Shown: positions 1 to 7,683, counted from the first letter of the stretch. The stretch is 64,000 nt of DNA from Epilithonimonas zeae (GCF_900141765.1 NZ_FSRK01000001.1:1178001-1242000); one strand, 5' to 3'. Notes: generated by a model from the sequence alone, not told the origin. Numbers and translations: made by a program.

Positions 1-717
1 TGAAACTTTCAGAGCTGTTCTGTCGCCCCAATTGGCAATCATATTGGAACTAATCCAGCCATAAACATCCTTGGAAATGCTATCAATTTTTAGATTTGGG
101 GATTTCCCTATTAAAAACCTGTTGTTGGCTTCGGATTGTTTGTAAATGTAGACTAACTGACCAACGGCAATTTTTTTGCTGATAGGTTTTGTAAGATCCG
201 GCGAAGAAAAAATCAAGGCAGAATCACCTTTCATATATTTTGAACCATTTTTTAAAACATCAGAATTATTTGGAGAAATAACTGCTTTTACATTAAAACC
301 ATTATCGCTTCTTTTCAAAGAATTGGTCCAAAGCAATAACTGATCTTTCGGGATCCAACCATAAGTTTTAACTGATTTGGAAGGGATTTTTTTCATCAAA
401 GCATCAGGATTGTATTCTGCGACTTTGATAAGATTTTTAGATTCTTTTTGCTTGACAACTAATAATGGTTCCAGGAATTTGATTTCTTTAGGCGATTTTT
501 CTTCACCTTTATCCATAAAAACTGTGTTGTTGGCGCGATCAGAAATTACCACCCAAGGTTCAGCTTTTTTAGGAAATCCGTCATTCACTTTTACTTGATC
601 TACATAGCCGTAAAAATCAGAATCTGGTGTTTCCTGAGAAGGAATCCTGACTTGACATCCAATCAAAATATATACAGAACCAAAAAGGTAGGCAGCGCTA
701 AGGAAGTTATTTTTCAT
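1..717 (-). CDS. tssR: T6SS TssR-like lipoprotein, N-terminal part only
   Basis: This minus-strand frame stays open from an ATG at 715-717 to the window edge, so only the first ~239 codons are visible. The N-terminus (MKNNFLSAAYLFGSVYILIGC) is a lipoprotein signal with Cys at about residue 21. The mature part contains SH3-like stretches (YGYVDQVKV, YGWIPKDQLL, YGWISSNMI). It is the last visible gene of a four-gene minus-strand operon of membrane-anchored proteins. In Bacteroidetes (subtype iii) type VI secretion clusters, TssO, TssP, TssQ and TssR form such a block around the trans-envelope complex. The TssR name rests on lipoprotein character and gene order, not on a search; TssQ is the main alternative. 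Confidence 0.55.
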   Translation of the reverse strand, partial: MKNNFLSAAYLFGSVYILIGCQVRIPSQETPDSDFYGYVDQVKVNDGFPKKAEPWVVISDRANNTVFMDKGEEKSPKEIKFLEPLLVVKQKESKNLIKVAEYNPDALMKKIPSKSVKTYGWIPKDQLLLWTNSLKRSDNGFNVKAVISPNNSDVLKNGSKYMKGDSALIFSSPDLTKPISKKIAVGQLVYIYKQSEANNRFLIGKSPNLKIDSISKDVYGWISSNMIANWGDRTALKVS

Positions 718-737
718 AATTTATTTTTTTAGTTTAT

Positions 738-1655
738 TTACTTGCTTTGCTTTACTTCTACTTTGACAACGCAATTTTGATTGGTGTCCAAAGTGGTTTT
801 TACTTCCTGTATAGAATTATTTTTATCGAATTGCAAACCCATACAATAGTTGTAGAATGAGTTGTTTTTGTCATTCACAGTTAGTCCAATATTATCTTTG
901 TTGCATAGATAAGTACTAAGAAGATAGTTGTAATGACTGTTGAAATTGTTGCCATTGGCAATCTGCTGAAGATGATATTTAAAATCATCATTGATTTTAC
1001 TGTAAATGTCAGTCACAGTAGGAGCCGTCACTACTTCATCATCCAGTTCCTCGTAAGCAGGTAATATTTTTATCATGTGCTGAATGGGTTCATTATCGAC
1101 GTCTGTGTACAAAGTCACGATGTAATTACCAGGATTTTTGAACGCATAAGTAGCCATTTTTTCTTTGGCATCAATATTTCCGGTTTCTCCGAATTTCCAA
1201 GTGAATATTTTAGCATCGGGAGAATCTGCACGGAAAAACACATTTTCCAATTGCATTGCCTGGGTTGGCGCGTCTATTTTGGTGGCAACTTTTGTAGTGT
1301 CTGTAGGCTTGGAAAAACCTCCCGAAACCAAAACAGGAAAAGACTTGGTATATTTATTATCAATGATTACAGAAACTTGATAATATCCTGGCTTTTTGAA
1401 AAAGTGAGAACCTTTGTTTTTGTCAGAATTAAATCCATCCCCAAAATCCCATTTTCTTGTTTTTCCGAAAGTGGTTTTGTCTTCAAAAGTCAATGTATCG
1501 CCCACATTGAGAGACGTTGGATAAACTGCTGCAACAATATCGTCTGAGCTATGGATGACTTTTCTCTGTAACCACAAAATAATAATGGCCGCTAAAAGCA
1601 AAAGACTTATTACTGCAATAATAATGTTCTTCCTGTTTTTTTGGATGTAATTCAT
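738..1655 (-). CDS. Membrane-anchored PKD-domain protein of the T6SS-iii block (probable TssP)
   Basis: This 305-residue protein has a short cytoplasmic N-terminus, one membrane helix (about residues 11-30) and two PKD-like modules (about residues 40-110 and 130-200). Their hallmark motifs are visible as WDFGDG and WKFGETG, each followed by Y-F-K-x-PG-Y/N-Y. A less ordered C-terminal 100 residues contain several Cys. The protein should sit in the inner membrane and expose PKD folds to the periplasm. It lies 20 bp upstream of the TssR-like gene and 12 bp downstream of a small membrane protein, so one transcript is likely. PKD proteins occur in the Bacteroidetes T6SS membrane block. Assignment to TssP is an inference from context. 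Confidence 0.6.
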   Translation of the reverse strand: MNYIQKNRKNIIIAVISLLLLAAIIILWLQRKVIHSSDDIVAAVYPTSLNVGDTLTFEDKTTFGKTRKWDFGDGFNSDKNKGSHFFKKPGYYQVSVIIDNKYTKSFPVLVSGGFSKPTDTTKVATKIDAPTQAMQLENVFFRADSPDAKIFTWKFGETGNIDAKEKMATYAFKNPGNYIVTLYTDVDNEPIQHMIKILPAYEELDDEVVTAPTVTDIYSKINDDFKYHLQQIANGNNFNSHYNYLLSTYLCNKDNIGLTVNDKNNSFYNYCMGLQFDKNNSIQEVKTTLDTNQNCVVKVEVKQSK

Positions 1656-1667
1656 AATTAAAAGTTG

Positions 1668-2192
1668 TTAGTTATTTTTCATAAGTAATGCGTTATCTCT
1701 TTGCAATTTTTGATTTTTGCGTTCCTTGAAACCAATAGAACAATCTTCAAACTGTTTGGTGAAAATTTTGATGTTTTCATTTTTTTTACCCGCTATATTT
1801 TTGTCTTCTACATACATTTTGTAGAACTGGGCAATCTGCTTGTAAGATTCTTTTCGTGGATCTGTGATATTCACAGTTTCGAAAATATTAGCAATATCAT
1901 TGATGCTGTATCTGATTTCGTTTTCCAAAAGAGGATTTTGATTTTCTACAGACACTTTTTCGATTTTATTAAAAGTACTGTCTATAACTGGTTGTGCAAT
2001 TTTTTGACGATCATCAAACTTCACTTTCTCTTCCAAAGTCTGGATTGCAAGAATATCAGAGTTATTAAAAGGCGACTCGTAACGGTAAAGAAGAATCACT
2101 GAAAGAAGTAAGACTGCAAAAAAGAGTAGTCCCAAGAGGTACAAAAAATAGTATCTTTTTTCTTTGTTGGAAAGGATAATTTTGGCTTGCAT
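1668..2192 (-). CDS. Small single-pass protein, TssO-like T6SS component
   Basis: This 174-residue protein has a basic N-terminus (SNKEKRYYFLYLL), one strong membrane helix (about residues 13-36) and a charged, helical periplasmic part rich in Lys, Glu and Asn. It has the same build as the next upstream gene, and the two look like paralogous or heteromeric partners. The neighbours are a second TssO-like protein 10 bp upstream and the PKD protein 12 bp downstream. TssO of the Bacteroidetes T6SS is a small N-terminally anchored protein of this size. No catalytic motif is visible. The family call is by architecture and gene order only. Confidence 0.5.
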   Translation of the reverse strand: MQAKIILSNKEKRYYFLYLLGLLFFAVLLLSVILLYRYESPFNNSDILAIQTLEEKVKFDDRQKIAQPVIDSTFNKIEKVSVENQNPLLENEIRYSINDIANIFETVNITDPRKESYKQIAQFYKMYVEDKNIAGKKNENIKIFTKQFEDCSIGFKERKNQKLQRDNALLMKNN

Positions 2193-2202
2193 AGGTTTTA
2201 GT

Positions 2203-2736
2203 TTATTTTAATCGTCTTGCTATTTTTCCACCTGGCTCATTATTTCTTATTTGGGTATTGATTTTTTCTACTTTCCCCATACATTCATTTAGGTTTCTTA
2301 TGGCATTTCTTTCTTTGGCTGTTACATTGATGAGTTCATTTTTGAAAATGGTCATTTTTCCAATGTTTTTCGTCAATGTCGAATATTGTTTAAATGATTT
2401 GCTGCTATCAGCTCCCATAATATTTTTTGTGTCCTGAAGATCTTCCAGGATTGAGTTTCTAAGGAAAATATCATTCTGTACTCGGTCTGTATTTAGCAAA
2501 GCCATTTTGTAGTAAATGGTATCCATTTTAATCTTCAAAAGTTCATTTCTGCTAAGAACGTTTTTGTAGGCATTCAGTTCTTTTTGGATTTGTTCTTTCT
2601 GGATTTTTGAACTTTTAAAAAACAGAAAAACCGTTGTTAGACTGATTGATATTAAAACAATGAATGAAAGTACGAATCGGATAATTCCGTTTCTTACATC
2701 ATTGGAGTTTAGTTTTTTTTGCCCTTGTGTAGTCAT
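2203..2736 (-). CDS. tssO: TssO-like T6SS inner-membrane protein
   Basis: This 177-residue protein has a cytoplasmic N-terminus, one membrane helix (about residues 20-41) and a long, probably coiled-coil periplasmic region. That region is rich in charged heptad-like residues (KEQIQKELNAYKNVLSRN) and contains a motif near ERNAIRNLNEC. This matches the usual size and topology of TssO in Bacteroidetes T6SS clusters. It is the first structural gene after the response regulator, with only 5 bp between them, so regulator and secretion genes are probably cotranscribed. The choice of which of the two small genes is the true TssO is uncertain. Confidence 0.55.
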   Translation of the reverse strand: MTTQGQKKLNSNDVRNGIIRFVLSFIVLISISLTTVFLFFKSSKIQKEQIQKELNAYKNVLSRNELLKIKMDTIYYKMALLNTDRVQNDIFLRNSILEDLQDTKNIMGADSSKSFKQYSTLTKNIGKMTIFKNELINVTAKERNAIRNLNECMGKVEKINTQIRNNEPGGKIARRLK

Positions 2737-2741
2737 GATTT

Positions 2742-3413
2742 CTAAATGCTTGAATTATAATATCCGTTTTCTACACAAAATCTGGCAAGATCCAGTTTGC
2801 TTTTAAGTCCCAGTTTTTCTGTCAATCTATTGATGTAAGTGTCAATAGTTCTTGTACTTAAGCTTATTCTGTCGCCGATTTCTTTATTGCTGAATCCTTC
2901 ATAGCAAAGTTTAATGATGTGGATTTCTGTAACATTCAGTTCCTCTTGTTGTTTTTTCTGACGATCCATATAGCTTTTTACAACTTCTTCCTGCGACGCC
3001 CATTCTTTTTTATATTCCTCATAATCAGAATTTTTACTCAGGATGCAGTTTCTGAGAATATCCTTTATGATGATGCTGTTTTTTTGACAATAGAAAGTGT
3101 TAGGAATTTCGCTAAGAGTAGCGGCCATGTCATCCTGATAAGTTGTAGAGTAGGTAAGAATTGGAACATCTTTATTGTGTTGACGAATGTACTTTATCGC
3201 TTCGATTCCACTTAGGATTGGCATAAACAAGTTGATGATGAATACATCTTCTTGCTTTCTGTAAAGCCTGTTGATCAATTCGTTGCCATTATTGCAATCA
3301 TTAACAATAGAAAACAAAGGGTTTTCCAAAAGCATTTTAACCAAAAACTGCTTAAAATAGAAATCGTTTTCTGCGATTGAAAAGCGTATTGCTTTTGTAG
3401 AAGTATTGTACAT
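2742..3413 (-). CDS. LuxR/NarL-type response regulator with an Asn in place of the phospho-acceptor Asp
   Basis: This 223-residue protein has an N-terminal receiver fold (residues 8-130) and a C-terminal GerE/LuxR helix-turn-helix (about 157-218; motif GFSNKEIGDRISLSTRTIDTYI). The acidic pocket keeps E15 and D17. The position that normally holds the phosphorylated Asp (D-x-x-M-P) is N61 in the string INLFMPILSG. The usual Lys is kept near residue 114 (CQKNS). The receiver is therefore probably not phosphorylated in the standard way and may respond to protein contact or act constitutively. No histidine kinase lies beside it. Its stop is 5 bp from the TssO-like gene, which suggests that it controls the T6SS operon. 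Confidence 0.8.
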   Translation of the reverse strand: MYNTSTKAIRFSIAENDFYFKQFLVKMLLENPLFSIVNDCNNGNELINRLYRKQEDVFIINLFMPILSGIEAIKYIRQHNKDVPILTYSTTYQDDMAATLSEIPNTFYCQKNSIIIKDILRNCILSKNSDYEEYKKEWASQEEVVKSYMDRQKKQQEELNVTEIHIIKLCYEGFSNKEIGDRISLSTRTIDTYINRLTEKLGLKSKLDLARFCVENGYYNSSI

Positions 3414-3990
3414 ATTGAATATTCAGGGATTTTAGTTTTTATAAAGGAGACCAAAAAGTTCAAAATATTTAAATCAATCGATTTAATAAAAAGCTAAATC
3501 AGAAGAATATTCTGCTGGGAGGGATTTTCCTTTTTGCAGGACAGCAAAAGGAAATTATAAAGTGATAAAGTAAGCTATTCGATATAATCATTAAATAATT
3601 TTTAATAGAGTTTTAACAAAATTCTAAATCCGTTAATATTATTATTGAAATAGTATCGAAAAACTAAATATCAAATATGTTGCCAATAAATTAGTAATAA
3701 CTCAAATATGTTATGTATTGGTTAATTGTATTGCACTATTGTTGATTAATTAATATTTAATTAAGATTGTGTAAAATGCAGATATAATGGGAGTTTTGAA
3801 GTGGTTTTTTGTGTCTCAAGTAATGACTTTATGTTTTTTTTGAAAGATTATAGATAAAGATTTTTTAATATTCGAAAACCAGAATAGAGTGTTTAGAGCC
3901 TATTTAAAATATAAATTTTAGGATTTAGAAAACGTAAATTTGTATAGACACAGATTTATTTTCTTAATATTACATGATACAATTTTTTAA
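3414..3990. other. AT-rich intergenic region between divergent units
   Basis: About 577 bases are very AT-rich and hold no credible ORF. The left part must contain the promoter of the minus-strand T6SS/regulator operon, although I cannot place it with confidence. The right part holds a palindromic candidate operator with an embedded TANNTTTG box (3935-3958) for the MocR gene. Confidence 0.5.
3935..3958 (+). promoter_or_regulatory. Candidate MocR operator overlapping a TANNTTTG box
   Basis: TAAATTTGTAT (3935-3945) and ACACAGATTTA (3948-3958) are 11-bp half-sites in inverted orientation. They are separated by 2 bp and match at 9 of 11 positions. The first half contains TAAATTTG, a match to the Bacteroidetes -7 box TANNTTTG. 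The site is 32 bp upstream of the MocR start, so binding could autorepress transcription. Confidence 0.45.
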
Positions 3991-5406
3991 ATGGCAAGAG
4001 AAATTCTTTATCAGAAAATCGCAAAAATTATAGAAGAACAGATTCTTTCCGAAACCCTTAGGATTGGAGATAAATTACCTTCGATACGTTCAATACAAAA
4101 GAATTACAACGTTGGACTGAACACTGCGAAACAAGTATTTTTGGAGTTGGAAAGCAAATCATTGGTAGAATCCCGGCCAAGATCTGGATATTATGTAAGC
4201 AGAACTTTTCAAAGAAAAATGGCGCTTCCGTCCGTTAGTGAACCTCGACTAGCCAAGAAAGAAAATACTCCGGAAGAGTTAACCCGAAAGGTTTTCGACT
4301 CACTTCAAGATAAGGATATTACAAGGTTTTCATTAGGAATTCCGGATCAAAATTTGTTGCCGGTTGCCAAGTTAAATAAAGGGATTGTAAGAGCAATGAG
4401 AAGCCTTCCTGAAAGCGGAACCGAAATAGAACCTGCGCAAGGAAGCATTAATCTTCGCAGAAATATTGCCAAATGGTCATTGGTTTTAGAAGGGAAGTTG
4501 ACGGAAGATGATATTGTCACAACACACGGAACAATGAGTGCCGTTTATTACTGTCTGCTTGCGGTTACCAAGCCTGGTGATACCATTGCTACAGAAAGTC
4601 CGATGTATTTTGGGATTTTACAGTTAGCAAAATCAATGGGATTGAATGTTATTGAACTTCCAACACATCCGGTTACAGGAGTCGATTTGGATGCTCTGAA
4701 AAATAATATTCATAAAATTAATGCTTGCTGTTTTGTAACCAATTTCAGTAATCCTTTGGGAAGTCTGATGCCGGATGAAAATAAAAAATTGCTTGTCGAG
4801 ATGCTGACTTATCACAATATTCCTTTGATTGAAGATGACTTACTAGGAAATCTTTTCTTCGGAAATTCTCGTCCAAAACCTTGTAAAGTGTATGATGAGG
4901 CAGGAATTGTGATGTGGTGTGGCGGAGTTTCGAAGACTTTGTCTCCCGGTTATCGTGTAGGCTGGGTTGCTCCGGGAAAATTTAAAGAAAAAATTATCTG
5001 GCAGAAATTGGTACAAACCGTTTCAATGCCTTCACTTTTTCAGGAAGTGATTGCTGATTTTATGGAGTTTGGAAGATACGATCATCATTTGAGAGGCTTG
5101 CGACATACTTTACATACCAATTGTCTGAAATTTCAACGAACTATTGAGGATTATTTTCCGGAAAACACAAGAATTTCTCAGCCTCAGGGTGGTTTCTTTC
5201 TCTGGCTTGAGCTGGATGAAAAAATAGATACTTCTGAACTTTATGACATTGCTATGGCGCAGAAAATCAGCTTTGCGCCAGGAAGATTATTTACTCAACA
5301 CAATCAGTTTAATAATTGTATGAGATTGAGTTTTGCATTGAATTGGAACGAAAAAGTTGAATCAGATTTAATACAATTAGGAAATATCATTAAACAAAAT
5401 TTCTAA
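3991..5406 (+). CDS. MocR-family regulator (GntR winged helix fused to a PLP aminotransferase fold)
   Basis: This 471-residue protein has an N-terminal GntR winged helix (residues 4-72; GDKLPSIRSIQKNYNVG and SRPRSGYYVS). It is joined to a fold-type I aminotransferase domain (about 100-470). The PLP-binding Lys is K315 in GGVSKTLSPGYRVGW, and the upstream Asn/Asp region (TNFSNPLG, EDDLLG) is also kept. MocR proteins use PLP or an amino-acid adduct as effector and usually regulate vitamin B6, amino-acid or transport genes. The next gene is a DMT exporter 82 bp downstream on the same strand, with operator-like repeats in the gap. That points to control of amino-acid or metabolite export. Length is typical of the family. 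Confidence 0.88.
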   Translation: MAREILYQKIAKIIEEQILSETLRIGDKLPSIRSIQKNYNVGLNTAKQVFLELESKSLVESRPRSGYYVSRTFQRKMALPSVSEPRLAKKENTPEELTRKVFDSLQDKDITRFSLGIPDQNLLPVAKLNKGIVRAMRSLPESGTEIEPAQGSINLRRNIAKWSLVLEGKLTEDDIVTTHGTMSAVYYCLLAVTKPGDTIATESPMYFGILQLAKSMGLNVIELPTHPVTGVDLDALKNNIHKINACCFVTNFSNPLGSLMPDENKKLLVEMLTYHNIPLIEDDLLGNLFFGNSRPKPCKVYDEAGIVMWCGGVSKTLSPGYRVGWVAPGKFKEKIIWQKLVQTVSMPSLFQEVIADFMEFGRYDHHLRGLRHTLHTNCLKFQRTIEDYFPENTRISQPQGGFFLWLELDEKIDTSELYDIAMAQKISFAPGRLFTQHNQFNNCMRLSFALNWNEKVESDLIQLGNIIKQNF

Positions 5407-5444
5407 ATCTGTATCCATAAAAATATTAAAAACTATGTCTGTGT
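5404..5444 (+). promoter_or_regulatory. Two operator-like direct repeats between the MocR and exporter genes
   Basis: TAAATCTGTAT (5404-5414) and TATGTCTGTGT (5434-5444) resemble the half-sites in front of the MocR gene. ATACAGATTTA, the complement of the first, matches ACACAGATTTA at 10 of 11 positions. They start 30 bp apart, near three helical turns, and lie upstream of the DMT exporter start at 5489. Confidence 0.4.
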
Positions 5445-5488
5445 TTATCTAGAGATTGTAAGGAAATTTGTTCTTATAATTTTTATTA

Positions 5489-6439
5489 ATGTCAACTTCA
5501 ACCAACCTTACAACAAAGCATCTGCTTTTAGCTTTACTTACTGTTTTTATCTGGGGAACCAACTTTATTGCAATTTATATTGGACTAAAAGAATTTCCGC
5601 CATTCTTATTATGTGCTGCAAGATTTGGATTGGCAGCTTTTCCTTGGGTTTTTATTTTACCGAGACCTAAAGCACCTTTAAAATTGATTCTAGGCTTCGG
5701 TGTTTTCAACTTTGCGATGCAATTTGGGTTGATGTTTACAGGGATTCATTTAGGATTATCTCCCGGATTATCATCATTGGTTTTACAAGTCCAGGTATTT
5801 TTTTCAATGGCTTTAGCCTATATGTTTTTCCGTGAAAAACCAAGTTTATTCAAAATTATAGGTTCTTTGATTTCATTTATAGGAATTGGTATTGTAGCAT
5901 CTCATATTAATGGTTCTGCCACATTAATCGGATTGATTCTTACATTAGTTGCCGCATTATCTTGGGCTTTTGGGAATATATATACTAAGAAAATCAATTC
6001 AGATTCTCCGCTTTCATTAGTCGTTTGGGGAAATCTTGTGGCATTTCCGTTTATGATGATTTTATCATTTATTTTTGAAGGATCAACTGTGATTGTACAT
6101 TCGGTACAAAATGTTTCTTGGTCAACTATTGCTGCTGTTTTCTATATCGTTTACCTTTCCACGCATTTAGGATACGGACTCTGGGGTTATTTGATTAAAA
6201 CTTATTCTACCTCTGCCGTTGTTCCTTTTACTTTATTGGTTCCTGTGGTTGGTTTTATTACTTCAGCTTTAGTGTTGAATGAAGAATTGACTTCTTGGAA
6301 AATCATTGCATCATTATTTATTATGGGAGGATTGGTTTTTAATTTATTTGAAAAGAGCATTCGAAAAATCTTAAATAAACTTAAAAGAAAAACGAATAGA
6401 ACTATAAAAACGGATTCTGAATCGATTCTAAAGCATTGA
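5489..6439 (+). CDS. EamA/DMT-family transporter
   Basis: This 316-residue integral membrane protein has about ten hydrophobic helices arranged as two EamA repeats (about 10-135 and 147-285). Family features include an early FIWGTNFIAIYIGL motif and a repeat-2 WAFGNIYTKK motif. The C-terminal tail is short and basic. DMT proteins export amino acids or other small metabolites across the inner membrane, often as a detoxification valve. Its position just downstream of a MocR regulator supports regulated export of an amino acid or related compound, as in other regulator/EamA pairs. The substrate cannot be read from sequence. A TAA stop is followed by a strong promoter for the next unit. Confidence 0.85.
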   Translation: MSTSTNLTTKHLLLALLTVFIWGTNFIAIYIGLKEFPPFLLCAARFGLAAFPWVFILPRPKAPLKLILGFGVFNFAMQFGLMFTGIHLGLSPGLSSLVLQVQVFFSMALAYMFFREKPSLFKIIGSLISFIGIGIVASHINGSATLIGLILTLVAALSWAFGNIYTKKINSDSPLSLVVWGNLVAFPFMMILSFIFEGSTVIVHSVQNVSWSTIAAVFYIVYLSTHLGYGLWGYLIKTYSTSAVVPFTLLVPVVGFITSALVLNEELTSWKIIASLFIMGGLVFNLFEKSIRKILNKLKRKTNRTIKTDSESILKH

Positions 6440-6454
6440 AATTACACTATTTAA

Positions 6455-6484
6455 TTTGCGTATAAACAGAATTATTTATCTTTG
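6455..6484 (+). promoter_or_regulatory. Bacteroidetes-type promoter
   Basis: TTTG (6455-6458) and TATCTTTG (6477-6484) match the -33 and -7 elements (TTTG, TANNTTTG) with an 18-bp gap. Transcription would start near 6490, a few bases before the small ORF at 6498. Confidence 0.65.
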
Positions 6485-6497
6485 CCCCAGAAAAAAT

Positions 6498-6626
6498 ATG
6501 ACAATACAAAGAGCACATATCAATGTAAATCTATGCGATAGCCCTTCACCAAAGGGACTATTCGGATGTGAATGGATGATATGGAATGAGGCGAAATGTG
6601 CTTGCTTTGAAAATTATTCACTGTAA
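6498..6626 (+). CDS. Small Cys-containing ORF, 42 codons
   Basis: An ATG at 6498 opens a 42-residue frame ending with TAA at 6624-6626. It lies directly behind a clear promoter and is followed by a terminator. The C-terminal half contains SPKGLFGCEWMIWNEAKCAC, a Cys/Trp-rich stretch. A second small ORF further down (7012) sits in the same promoter-ORF-terminator arrangement and also contains PKGL followed by Cys residues. No family is recognised. The leader is so short that translation would be close to leaderless. A small regulatory RNA without a protein product is an equal possibility. Confidence 0.35.
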   Translation: MTIQRAHINVNLCDSPSPKGLFGCEWMIWNEAKCACFENYSL

Positions 6627-6657
6627 ACTCGTAAAAATTTAATCAAAATATTACAAA

Positions 6658-6686
6658 AACGCCTCGAAAAACGGGGCGTTTTTTGT
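6658..6686 (+). terminator. Rho-independent terminator
   Basis: AACGCCTCG and CGGGGCGTT pair around an AAAAA loop and are followed by TTTTT. The promoter-to-terminator distance gives a transcript of about 195 nt. Confidence 0.85.
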
Positions 6687-6911
6687 GTTTTTAAGGTTAA
6701 AATTATTTAGAATGAAAAAAAATAGCCATAAAAGTGAAAATAATTTAATTAAAGATGAACAAATAATTAGAAAATAAGACGTGATAGGAAAACCAATGAG
6801 AGACAGTCATTTAGGTAAAATCGATATCTGTAAAATATTACGGACAGGATTTTCTTGTTTTTAATTTAAAGCGTAATTATTTGATAATCAATAAATTAAT
6901 TTAAAAATGAA

Positions 6912-6943
6912 TTTGCGAATTCGAAAAATTCATATTTACTTTG
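6912..6943 (+). promoter_or_regulatory. Probable promoter of the second small-ORF module
   Basis: TTTG (6912-6915) and TTACTTTG (6936-6943) give a near-match to the -33/-7 consensus with a 20-bp gap. The base content from 6687 to 6911 is AT-rich with nothing else recognisable. Confidence 0.45.
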
Positions 6944-7011
6944 CAACCGAAAATTGAAAGCAATAAGTTTTCAATATTTCAAAAAAGACATTTTAAAATA
7001 ACAAGAATATA

Positions 7012-7137
7012 ATGAAACAATTACATCACATAGCTAATAAATATTCAAATCTACACGGACAAGAGCCGAAAGGATTGGTATGTATTCTTGGGAGTGAATT
7101 TGTGGAAAAAAGGTGCTTATATAAATGGGTCAGCTAA
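7012..7137 (+). CDS. Small ORF, 41 codons, just before a terminator and the tRNA array
   Basis: An ATG at 7012 opens a 41-residue frame (MKQLHHIANKY at its start; EPKGLVCILGSEFVEKRC near its end) and stops at 7137. A hairpin terminator follows at 7163-7191, and the first tRNA of the array starts 2 bp after that. The order promoter, short ORF, terminator, tRNA array resembles a leader-peptide attenuator. It shares PKGL plus nearby Cys with the small ORF at 6498. I recognise no family, so coding status is open. Confidence 0.35.
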   Translation: MKQLHHIANKYSNLHGQEPKGLVCILGSEFVEKRCLYKWVS

Positions 7138-7162
7138 TGAACTGACACATCAAAAAATATAG

Positions 7163-7191
7163 AGCGCCTCCCAAAAAGAGGCGCTTTTTTT
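7163..7191 (+). terminator. Terminator directly in front of the tRNA array
   Basis: AGCGCCTC (7163-7170) pairs with GAGGCGCT (7178-7185) and is followed by a T run. It ends 2 bp before tRNA-His, so tRNA expression must come from readthrough or a promoter hidden in the terminator region. Confidence 0.85.
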
Positions 7192-7193
7192 AT

Positions 7194-7265
7194 GGTTTCT
7201 TTAGCTTATTTGGTAAAGCGCCGGTTTGTGGCACCGGAGAACAGGGTTCGATTCCCGAAGAAACC
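7194..7265 (+). tRNA. tRNA-His-like (GTG), aberrant T arm
   Basis: GGTTTCTT (7194-7201) and AAGAAACC (7258-7265) form an 8-bp acceptor that would supply the encoded G-1:C73 pair typical of tRNA-His. D stem GCTT/AAGC and anticodon stem CCGGT/ACCGG with loop TTGTGGC (anticodon GTG) are good. The T arm keeps only three G-C pairs around TTCGATT, with A·G and C·A mismatches below. No CCA is encoded. Confidence 0.7.
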
Positions 7266-7278
7266 CAAAATTATGAAA

Positions 7279-7363
7279 GGAGAGTAGGCAGATATTGGTT
7301 TGTTGCGACTTACTGCTAATAAGTTCTACGACAGTAGTGAAGGTTCGATTCCTTTGCTCTCCG
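7279..7363 (+). tRNA. tRNA-Ser (GCT)
   Basis: Acceptor GGAGAGT/GCTCTCC, anticodon stem ACTTA/TAAGT with loop CTGCTAA (anticodon GCT), a long variable arm with CTAC/GTAG stem, and T stem GAAGG/CCTTT around TTCGATT. The discriminator is G73, as expected for serine. CA, but not full CCA, follows. This is the most canonical member of the array. Confidence 0.85.
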
Positions 7364-7366
7364 CAA

Positions 7367-7426
7367 AGATTCACGAAAAAAATTTGGCTCCGACTGTCTC
7401 TCGGAAAAGAATTTTGAAGTGAATCT
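7367..7426 (+). ncRNA. Structured hairpin between tRNA-Ser and tRNA-Pro
   Basis: AGATTCAC (7367-7374) pairs perfectly with GTGAATCT (7419-7426), and TCCGA (7389-7393) pairs with TCGGA (7401-7405). A/T-rich strands between them can also pair in part. It fills nearly the whole gap between the two tRNAs. It could be a processing signal or a separate small RNA. Confidence 0.5.
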
Positions 7427-7431
7427 GAAAA

Positions 7432-7503
7432 CTGGAAAGATAACGGTGGTTGTTTACCCGCCTTGGACGCGGGAGGTCGCAAGTTCGAATCTTGCTTTCC
7501 AGA
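7432..7503 (+). tRNA. tRNA-Pro (TGG)
   Basis: Acceptor CTGGAAA/TTTCCAG, anticodon stem CCCGC/GCGGG with loop CTTGGAC (anticodon TGG), and T stem GCAAG/CTTGC with TTCGAAT, discriminator A. The D arm is weak (TAAC against GTTTA) and lacks the usual sequence. Confidence 0.8.
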
Positions 7504-7509
7504 CAATTT

Positions 7510-7581
7510 GCTCCATTAGCATAGAGGTTAGTGCATTCGGCTTTCTACTGAATGACAAGGGTTCGATTCCCTTATGGAGTG
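7510..7581 (+). tRNA. tRNA-Glu (TTC)
   Basis: Acceptor GCTCCAT/ATGGAGT (one G·U), D stem GCAT/GTGC, anticodon stem TTCGG/CTGAA with loop CTTTCTA (anticodon TTC), and T stem AAGGG/CCCTT with TTCGATT. It is only 6 bp from tRNA-Pro. No CCA is encoded. Confidence 0.85.
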
Positions 7582-7614
7582 CAATTAATTAATGTTAATT
7601 GTTTCAAAGAGAGA

Positions 7615-7683
7615 AAGAAAAGGTTTGTCAAGAGCAGGAGTTCTTTATACAAAACACAAATTACAATAGACGGACTTTTTCTT
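7615..7683 (+). ncRNA. 15-bp hairpin RNA between tRNA-Glu and tRNA-Cys
   Basis: AAGAAAAGGTTTGTC (7615-7629) pairs along all 15 positions, including G·U pairs, with GACGGACTTTTTCTT (7669-7683). The 39-nt apical part (7630-7668) resembles that of the hairpin at 7840-7916: both contain GAGC..AG.AGTTCTT followed by an A-rich tail. This points to a small RNA family. Confidence 0.55.

Noticed and set aside
1077-1547. Plus-strand ORF of 156 codons
   Set aside because: It is a shadow of the minus-strand PKD protein, with no start signal and atypical composition.
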